From NCBI GenBank assembly GCA_015143295.1, contig CM026574.1:11472938-11536937 (forward strand): a stretch of DNA of 64,000 nt, written 5' to 3'. Of this stretch, positions 56,790 through 64,000 are shown in pieces; the stretch's first letter is position 1, and every line of letters starts with the position of its first letter. A program made the translations under genes and the position numbers. This DNA is from Tetracentron sinense (Eukaryota > Streptophyta > Magnoliopsida > Trochodendrales > Trochodendraceae). The notes beneath the pieces are model-generated. The model searched no databases, was not told the DNA's origin, and saw only the letters and a list, made by a program, of their open reading frames with translations.

Positions 56790-57452
56790 CAGTGTAGTCA
56801 AGGCGTCTAGGCGATGCCTAGGCGATTAGCCCCGGCTAGGCGAGGCGTTGCCTAGGCGATGCCTAGGCGTGGCCTAGGCGATAAATTTAATATAAATATA
56901 TATATAATTATATATATATCACGTATATATATAACATCCAAAAGATCAAAACTTCACACCCACATTCCACAAAAACATAAAATAAAAAATCTATTACAAG
57001 CATTCATCACATAACCAAAGACATGTTAACATAGTGGGGTATTAAACACTTCAAAATCTGGGTAAAATACCCAAATTCGTGTCATTGTCTATGTATAATA
57101 TTAGGCAGAGCCCTCCTACGATTGCCAGGGGGGGTGGCAGGGGGGGCAGCGCCCCCCTGCGACGCACGAAGGTCCGCAATCTGGGCCTAATAGGCCCAGA
57201 TTGCTTCGAAAACGATATTTTTAGTGAAAAAAAATGATTTTTTTAGTGAAAAAAAACGATTTAGAATCTTATTACTACTTTATTTCATGTTTTTATATTT
57301 TTTATTTATTTATTAGGAAATTTTGGATTTTTTTAAAGCAAAAAAAATAAAATAAAATAAAATTTGTAGGATCGCCCGCCTAGAGGGGCGCCTAGGCGAC
57401 AGAGGCCCAAAATCGCCCAGGCGACCGCCTAGGCGACGCCTTGACTACACTG
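56790..57452. mobile_element. hAT-type element, 663 bp, perfect TSD GTTTTAAT
   Basis: Terminal repeats CAGTGTAGTCAAGGCGTC are perfect inverted copies of 18 bases. GTTTTAAT flanks both sides (56782-56789 and 57453-57460). Next to each end is a dense cluster of GCCTAGGCG motifs, which are palindromic. These are likely transposase-binding repeats, by analogy to other hAT elements. The centre is A+T rich and non-coding. It lies about 290 bp past the stop of the PAP phosphatase gene. Confidence 0.92.
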
Positions 57453-57742
57453 GTTTTAATGTATCAATCACTGACCTGACCATGCCATAAAGCTCATGGA
57501 AAATCATTCACTTACAGAAACATTTCATCAAAACACAGAAAGAGAATTTTACTAGCAGACAAATGGCATCGGGTTATTTTTCACATTAGGTGTGAATAAT
57601 AAGTAACTCAGTTCTAGACTTCCAGTACATCTAGCGTTTTTCAGCCGAAAGGGTTGATGATCCCAGCTTACACACAAAGAAAGATAAGCATAATGGGTTA
57701 AAGAATCAATGTATACTAGCAATGCAAATAAGAAAAAAGAAA

Positions 57743-60005
57743 TCACAAGGATGAAGCAGATTGAGCATCCTCACTCAGAGAATCTTGAACTGCCTTCAAG
57801 ACCAATGGCATCAACTTCTGATTGGTTACAATTATACCCGTATCAACATCCAGGAATTTTCCCTTGGAGAAATCCAAAGGGTTCCCTGCAGCATCCATGG
57901 CCACACCACCAGCTTCTGCAATCCATCAACAAACAGGATGTCAGAAAAGCTGGAGAATGCAATCTCAGTGTATAATTTTGAATACATATTCTATAATTTG
58001 ACACTGGCATGGAAATCAAATGAATTTCTCAGGTTTTGCAAGAGCGCTTTCTAAGTGTTAGATATTTTCAAAATCTCTAATCCCATTTAGTAGGTCTAAA
58101 GGTTTGTTTTGGAACTTATTTATGAAAGCTTTATAATACTTTGTAAAAGGAAATAAAACTAGTATTATTAGTGTGTGGAGCAGTGCACCAATCCTTTAAT
58201 TGCATGTGTTTCCTTTAATTGTGATTTTAAAAGTACCTTCAAGTTTGACTGCTACCACTTCAAATGAAAAGGTTAGGAGTTTGAATCTATAACTAACAAC
58301 TAAATAAACGTTGGAAGTTTGAATGAATTCAAACTATAACTAATAATAACTAAATAGTCGTTGGGTGGATCAGTTAAGATAACTGTCTTATTTTGACCAA
58401 AATGGTATCACCATTGTGGTCAGGCGTCACCTATTTGAGTGGACACCTTTTGAAGAGGCCTGCTATATATTAAGACGATAAATAGGCAAGAGATATACAG
58501 GATTGAATATGCTCACTTCATCTGTGTAGAAAAACAGTCTCTTTTAAAAAAGCTTTGATCCATTACTCTCTTCCAATTTCATAATTATTTATTTGATTAA
58601 ATTAATTTTTCTAAAACCGTTGCTCAAGAGTTTGGGTTGATCTTGAAAGTTATTGCAAGACGTAGATCAACATTAGTGACATACTGGGCTTCATTGTATC
58701 CTGGAGGCAATTCGCTATAAACCCGTTTGCAAACCGGTAGTGGGGGCGAATAATGTCTTAAGGAAAGGGGATTTTCAGCACGCCTTGAAGCATCTCATTG
58801 TGTTTCCTTTTCTATTCGTCTTATCTACTACCTATTGGAATCTTGGATCTAACACTAAGTGACGGTTTCCTTAACAAATTTTAACTTTTAAGAAAAAACA
58901 AGTTTATTCATATATAATTTTTTTAATTACATCTCCAATCCATGATCCCATGGTACAATATTTCTCAGCTTTTGTAAATGTTCTACTCTACAAACATTTT
59001 GAGGGAGTATAAGACGATAATATCTTTAAATTAAAATTAAAAATTCATGAACCTATTCAAAATGACTAAAGAAACTATTATGTCCATAAACCATAACCAC
59101 AAATTAATTACGAGTATTTTATAACAGTACTTTAAAAAGAATAAGAAAAATAACATTTGGATCTTTATACAAGAGTGGTGCACTACAAATCACTTTCTTC
59201 CCTCATCATAGGTTGAGAGGAATGAAGAATGAAAAAAGGGAAAAGATTTGTTGTCCATAAGAAAATTAACATTCAGATCAATAGACAAGAGTGGTTCACT
59301 GCAAAGCACTTTCTTCCCCCATCATAGGTTGAGAGAAATGAAGATGAAAAGGGAAAAGATTTGTTGTCCATACCTGTGACCACAATGAATCCGGCTGCAT
59401 GATCCCATATTTTCTCACGGTATCCTTTATGAGGGAAACGTAAATATATGGCTCCATCTCCTCTGGACAGAGCTCCATACTTTGCCTGGCTATCAATTCT
59501 AACTGGTGGTGCTTTGACACCAAGTTTCTGTACGGGAAGTAACATTAGGAGCTAGCCATATAGAAATTGATATGAGGTGAAAAAAGAGATGGTAGCTGCA
59601 AAGACCATGAAAAACCTTTGCTATAGAGCTAGATAAATCATGCATGGAGTGTGCTGCTTCAAATGATTCAAAGAATGATGCTTCTTCAGGATTTTCTGTA
59701 CCACTGACATGGACCTAAAGAATAAACAAAAGCCTAAAGAACATCAGATATAATCATAAATTATCAAGTTAAGCAACTGTGTACAGGTATCAACCTTTAT
59801 TGATGAAGAGCCCTCCAATGATTGCATATCGGTGCCAGCACCAACTTTGGCAGAGAAAAGACAACCAACTTGGTTTTCTGAAGAATGCTGATCATGGCTA
59901 CTGATTGGTGCTAGAGAAAGATTTGGACAAGCCAGGACACCCAACACTACTTTTCCTTCATCTAGCAATGCTAATGCTATTGCATATTGATCTCCTCTTA
60001 GAAAC
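57743..60005 (-). CDS. PAP-specific phosphatase (3'(2'),5'-bisphosphate nucleotidase), last four exons
   Basis: Exons on the minus strand are 60005-59795, 59714-59616, 59527-59374 and 57915-57743. All have AG and GT borders, compatible phases and a shared frame to TGA at 57743. They encode RGDQYAIALALLDEG and VVLGVLACPN, then EEASFFESFE, then KLGVKAPPVRIDSQAKYGAL with KEKIWDH-like REKIWDHAAG, and finally EAGGVAMDAAGNPLDFSKG. The WDHAAG and EAGG elements belong to the inositol-monophosphatase/bisphosphate-nucleotidase fold and its metal site. The remembered sequence of Arabidopsis At4g05090 (a putatively mitochondrial enzyme) matches closely. The enzyme turns 3'-phosphoadenosine 5'-phosphate into AMP and phosphate. 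The exon with the DPxDGT metal motif and the N-terminus lies beyond the right edge. About 211 C-terminal residues are visible. Confidence 0.92.
59149..59372. repeat. Tandem duplication abutting an intron donor site
   Basis: 59149-59260 and 59265-59372 are copies about 116 bases apart, sharing ACAAGAGTGGT, CATCATAGGTTGAGAG and AAAGATTTGTTGTCCATA. The second ends exactly at the donor site of the third visible exon of the PAP phosphatase gene (exon end 59374). The first copy has lost the donor GT. Confidence 0.85.
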
Positions 60006-60201
60006 CTGCAGTCCAGTCGCACGCATAAGCTAAGAAATCATGGTGGTGAGTATGCTGTACCATACAAACAGAAAGAAAGGGCAAAAATGCAGTGGACTGA
60101 AACAGTTAACAGGGACCAGCGACTAATCTGGAACCCATATAAATCACTAATGTTTCTTTTTACTTGGGGTGGTGAGTATCCAGTAGTCGACAATTTGAAA
60201 A

Positions 60202-60517
60202 ATGGTAGTCAACACGTCTCCTAGGCAGAATTTTGAGATATTGGTCATGGCACTTGTGATTCCGAGTTGGGGTTTCCTATCCAAGGCTGTAGAGAAGTTG
60301 CATCTGATTCAGTTCTTCATAAGCGGACCAAACACATTGAGGTTGATATTCATTTTGTTAAGAGAAAAAGTTCGAGATGGTTCGTTATCTCTTCAGCATG
60401 TTTCTTCTTCACAGCAGCTTGCCAACATATTTACCAAAGTTGTTGGGCCTAATCTTCTTCAGGATGTCACTGTCAAGTTCAGTATGTTTGATGTTTATGC
60501 TCCAGCTTGAGGGAGAG
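60202..60517 (+). pseudogene. Copia RNase H tail, inside the PAP phosphatase intron
   Basis: Frames on the plus strand give LHKRTKHIEVDIHFVK, and after a frame change QHVSSSQQLANIFTKVVGP to MFDVYAPA and a stop. This is the C-terminus of a Ty1/Copia polyprotein. GAGGGAGAG then acts as a polypurine tract. The 5' part is absent. Confidence 0.85.
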
Positions 60518-60780
60518 TGTTGGTATATGTAGATATGTAAGGGATATTAATGTAATTTACTATTTCTCTTAATAAAAGAGACTAGTGGGGTTCCTTTTCC
60601 CTAAGTCACTTTATCCCAAATCCCTTTGTTCTCTTTTTCTTTCTCCTCTCATCTAAACCCTAAAAATAATCTCCTTTTGTCTCCTATTTACCCTACTCCA
60701 TAGGCTTTCCTTTCTCGCCCAAATCACCAAAGCCATTTGCCCAATAATGCCTTATTGACCTCAACTAGGAGACAAATATT
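60518..60780 (+). mobile_element. Start of a Copia 3' LTR
   Basis: TGTTGGTATATGTAGATATG follows the purine tract immediately, as at a Copia 3' LTR. Pyrimidine-rich sequence (CCTAAGTCACTTTATCCC, TTCTCTTTTTCTTTCTCC) follows. The right boundary is uncertain, since the LINE remnant begins near 60800. Confidence 0.5.
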
Positions 60781-60796
60781 TAGGCTGCCCGATTTT

Positions 60797-61690
60797 CTAG
60801 GAATAGATAAAGACTCCCAATCTACAAGATGATATTTCTCTCTTTAACCCGGTCATTTCATAGAAATTTTCCCTATATATATATTCCAACTTTTTAGCGA
60901 TGGAGACTAGAATAGGAAATAGAGACAAAATAAGTCGGCGGAATATTGAGGGTACCTTTAAGTAGAGTCTTTCGACTCCCTTTTGATAGTAGATAGACTT
61001 CCAACCTTCGAGCTTGGCCAAAAAAACGATTGACAACAGGATTCTAGGCCTCAATGGATTTGGGTCTAGCTCCCAGTGGTAACTCCAAATAAGAAAGAGG
61101 TAGGGATTGCATTTTACAACCCGAACATGCTGCGAGTTCAACCCCATTTGGTAAATCCCCCACCCCAAAGATTACACTCTTGGTAAGGTTGATTTGGAGA
61201 CCTGATACCGCTTCAAAGCAACGGGAAATGAATCTCAGATAAACTAACTGTCTACTAGATGCATCACAAAAAACTAATGTATCATTTATGAACTGATGGT
61301 GAGAGATTATCAGATGCATATTCCCGATGGAAAACCCTCTAGCACTAGACCCTCCAATCTAGATAATATCATGCTCAGGGCTTCCGTGACCATTATGAAG
61401 GAAAGGGAACTGCGGATCATCTTCGCGTCAGCCCCTAGGGTTTCTATAGTTTCTTGCATGACTCCCATTAACCAAGATGGAGAACGATACCGTGGATATA
61501 CAAAATCTCATCTAGCTAGCCACCTAACTCCAAAGCCCATTTTCTCATGACATGCTCCAAAAAATCCCAGTTCATGTGATCAATGATCATATGCCTTTTC
61601 TATGTCAATTTTTCAATGATCATATGCCTTTTCTATGTCAATTTTGCATGACAAACCTGGTTTCCTCATGGAATAAGGTATCAATATGTA
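60797..61690 (-). pseudogene. L1-type LINE reverse transcriptase remnant
   Basis: On the minus strand, across several frames, the order is KIDIEKAYDH, WDFLEHVMRK, a GLTRR stretch and an INDTLVFCDAS box. FEAVSGLQINLTKS and LPLSYLELPLGA follow, then FLAKLEGWKS, SLFPILVSIAKKLEYI. This is the palm-to-thumb part of a plant LINE reverse transcriptase. Where active LINEs have F/YADD, this one reads I-N-D, so one catalytic aspartate is lost. A 33-bp tandem duplication (61581-61646) and stops break the frame. Confidence 0.85.
61581..61646. repeat. 33-bp tandem duplication in the LINE remnant
   Basis: CAATGATCATATGCCTTTTC followed by TATGTCAATTTTT is present twice in tandem (61581-61613 and 61614-61646) and is essentially identical. 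It duplicates the KIDIEKAYDH codons and, being a multiple of three, keeps the frame. Confidence 0.9.
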
Positions 61691-61885
61691 TTGGGCATAT
61701 CGGCCCAATACATATCGAGTTTAGAGGAAGGCGCCTTGCGAACACAAGAAATTAAGAAACATGAAGGGTATCGGTAGCGTATCCCATATTAGAACCAATA
61801 TCCATGATACACAACTAATACCCTGCGATATGTTTTTTCCCTTTATTTATTTATTTATTTTTTCTATTGGCCAATACGTTACAGT

Positions 61886-62060
61886 TAGGGCTGTAAACGG
61901 ATGTGGATATTATCCGTATCCTAATCTGTTTAGTTAGATAATTATCCGAATAAGTATCAGTCGGAGCGAATTCGGATAGTAAAATTACTATCCATTTATA
62001 ATCGGATACGAATTCGGATACTGGTATATCCGATCCGATAAATATCCGCCTAATTATATA
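61886..62060. mobile_element. Fragment of a TAGGGCTG-ended hAT-like repeat
   Basis: TAGGGCTGTAAACGGATGTGG is followed by many copies of ATCCG and CGGATA in both orientations (subterminal repeat style). It continues into an AT-rich tract. The opposite end was not found. Confidence 0.5.
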
Positions 62061-62239
62061 ATATATATAAATAATATATTTAAAATTTATAAAATTAATA
62101 TAACCTTTAAATATATTTTTTTAATCAACCCACATTGAGAAGATCTATTGATTTCATGCGAAACACATAGATCATTACCTTTTTTTTTAAATCAACGTTT
62201 TTTCAACACTTCTACAAAAATCTAAAAATCTTCAATATT

Positions 62240-62690
62240 TCGAAAAGTAACTTCAATGAACAAATGAGGATTCCGATGATTTATATCAAGGAATATGAGG
62301 GAGGAGATGCAAATACTAGCGACAACGACGATGACGGCAATAATGATGGTGATGACAATAACAATGATGATGATGATGATGAGGGGAGGCATGGTGTTGT
62401 ATTAGAAAGGAACATTACTTTGACCATACCACCCTAGAGAGTAGCCATGGTACACATGCCCTTCCTGGTCATGATTCATGAAACTAGATGTATGAGCAAC
62501 AATGGCGTGATATTGGGTGACAAGCTGGACGTACGGGTGATTATAGGTAGTCACGAAATATGGATGACATGATACATGGGATGGATAGAGTCGGTGTTGA
62601 TGAGCCAATCATCATGATAGTGGCTATGGATATGAGACTACATCTTCGTTCTCATATGGTTATGGTTATGATGCCAAGTCCTACTTATAA
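62240..62690 (+). pseudogene. Possible hAT (DUF659-type) transposase C-terminus, decayed
   Basis: A plus-strand stretch encodes EYEGGDANTSDNDDDG and a run of Asp and Asn, ending in D-D-E-G-R. Further on, HDSGYGYETTSSFSYGYGYD occurs after frame breaks. Acidic then Gly/Tyr-rich tails occur at the C-termini of one group of plant hAT-like transposases. Stops are frequent and no catalytic core is seen. Confidence 0.3.
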
Positions 62691-62924
62691 GTAACTTATA
62701 GACATGACATGATGCTCAGTCCCAAGCAAAGACAAATTTCACAGCTCTTGGGTTTGCAGCTGATTGGGATAGTGGATGCTCCAAATGCCAGTCAACAGTA
62801 GACGAACATACAGATGTACAAGGCCATATAGAACGCTTACATGAATTGGACACATTATTAAATCCAGCACGTAATTCCCTGTGGTATTTTTTATGGTTGT
62901 AAGTCAATACTTTCTTATGAATTC

Positions 62925-64000
62925 CATTGATTCTAAGGTTTTTATTTTTACATTGTATTGCCTATACTTGGCTAAGTGGCTATGGCTTGTGTTTTCATAC
63001 CTGTTAATCAACATGCTAGCCTTTTTTTTTTAATTTATAAATTTATAAGATTCTTAATGTAGTTGAGGGACTTCATTTAGTTTATTTTTTTAGCTTATAC
63101 TTACATTAAATGAAGCGTTGTGCAAAGTATCCAAATTTTTCCTTATATATCAAGCGTTTTCTAATTTTTTCCATTGTATCCATGGTTCAAAATATCGTTA
63201 CGTATCGGTCTGTATCAGCCGATACGTGCCGGTTTTTGAATTACCCGAGACGCTGATACACAGGAAAAGTTTTTTTGTAGGGTATCATGTCTATATCGGG
63301 CGTATCGGTACCGATACGGACTGATACTCTCGATACAGGTTTCAAAAAACCTCTAAATCCTATTCTCTCCCAAATTTATTTCATAATCAAATTCTAAGCT
63401 AAAAACAACTCAATTGTTGAAAAATAAAGATCTCAGCATTTGATTTTGGATTTGAAAGACCTTCCCTAAACTTTGAAGGTATGTAAAAATTAGTTCTTCA
63501 TTTTACTTCTTTAAATTCATGAAAATAGGTTTTAATCAACCCAAAATGAATAGATGAGTTGGCCACCGTGGTGTCATCATATCTGGAGTACCTATAATAT
63601 ATCACTCAACTCAATTCTTGATCCCAGAGTGACGTATGAGCTGACATGAAACTCAATGTGATATTGAGCTTCTATCATGTATGTAATTTGATTTATGAAT
63701 ACAAGATAATATTTTCTTGTGTATTTTATTAAATGTAAGATTTTAATATCTAGATTGTATTTCCTATACTTGATTAAGTGACTGTGACTTGTATTTTCAT
63801 ACATATTTATCGACGAGCACACCTTTTTAACTTATAAAATTCTGAACTCTCATTTGTATGGTTATAAATGTAATTGTGTCATTTAGTTTGTTTTTAGCTT
63901 ATATTTGCATTAAAAGAGATTTTTTGCAAGGTATCCAAATTTTTCCTTGTGAATCTAAGTTTTTTTTAGCGTATCCTGTTTTTTTCCGCCGTATCCAACT
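62925..64000. repeat. ~260-bp direct repeat spaced ~790 bp, with TATCGG-rich segment between
   Basis: 62925-63185 and 63715-64000 share ordered phrases: CCTATACTTG, TTGTRTTTTCATAC, TTTAGTTTRTTTT, AGCTTATAYTTRCATTAAA and GTATCCAAATTTTTCCTT. Between them, 63189-63343 is dense in GTATCGG and CCGATACG motifs in both orientations. A related stretch with GGGTATCGGTAGCGTATCCC is at 61765. This looks like two copies of one transposon family arranged head to tail. The second copy runs off the window. Confidence 0.65.

Noticed and set aside
59273-59373. Frame MDNKSFPFSSSFLSTYDGG after IVVTG
   Set aside because: It is intron read-through. The true continuation EAGG is in the exon ending at 57915.
59744-59794. 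Extension of a PAP phosphatase exon through KVDTCTQLLNLIIYDYI
   Set aside because: A good donor (AAG/GT) at 59794 and a matching acceptor at 59714 continue the family sequence (VHVSGTENPEEASFF), so this stretch is intron.

Overview
The window is nuclear DNA of a flowering plant. It is A+T rich and gene poor. It carries one intronless PPR gene, one intronless ABCG half-transporter, the last four exons of a nuclear-encoded PAP phosphatase, and a nuclear copy of a mitochondrial ribosomal protein gene. Almost everything else is transposable elements of plant families: Ty3/Gypsy, Ty1/Copia, TRIM, L1-type LINE, tRNA-derived SINEs, and hAT-, Mutator- and PIF-like MITEs. The three genes resemble Arabidopsis At3g26540, ABCG5 and At4g05090 in remembered sequence. 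I cannot fix the plant family from this window.

Layout. 1-10.4 kb is nested retrotransposons. A long Gypsy LTR-like stretch packed with palindromic repeats abuts a decayed minus-strand Gypsy gag-protease (2.57-4.66 kb). The LTR of that minus-strand element was split by two solo LTRs, A (4933-7332, TSD TTGGT) and B (7769-10316). 10.4-14.4 kb is mostly unrecognised, with one weak spliced gene candidate. 14.4-17.2 kb holds two unrelated-looking solo LTRs that share the same 5-bp target duplication, TATAG. 17.2-26.5 kb is a mosaic of SINEs, MITEs, a long-TIR Mutator-like element, the rps19 copy, a foldback and a complete TRIM. The PPR gene is at 27.3-29.4 kb. A decayed Copia with both LTRs, both primer sites and an internally duplicated RNase H lies at 31.1-34.0 kb. 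The ABCG5-like gene is at 37.5-39.4 kb. 40.7-50.4 kb is a cluster of one MITE family, a second Gypsy LTR copy and a truncated relative of solo LTRs A and B. 52.3-57.5 kb holds hAT-type non-autonomous elements, three of them with perfect 8-bp target duplications. 57.7-60.0 kb is the 3' end of the PAP phosphatase gene. Its upstream intron extends past the right edge and contains Copia, LINE and hAT-like debris.

The genes are independent single genes; there is no operon-like organisation. The most unusual signal is in the solo LTR family (copies A and B, the truncated copy at 44.5-46.1 kb, and a diverged copy at 14.4-16.6 kb). These LTRs share an architecture: a cluster of short palindromes before a TATA box in A and B, then a long leader, then a splice-acceptor-like site followed by a short acidic reading frame around Glu-Pro-Trp-Val-Glu-Glu. 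That frame differs between A and B mostly at synonymous positions.
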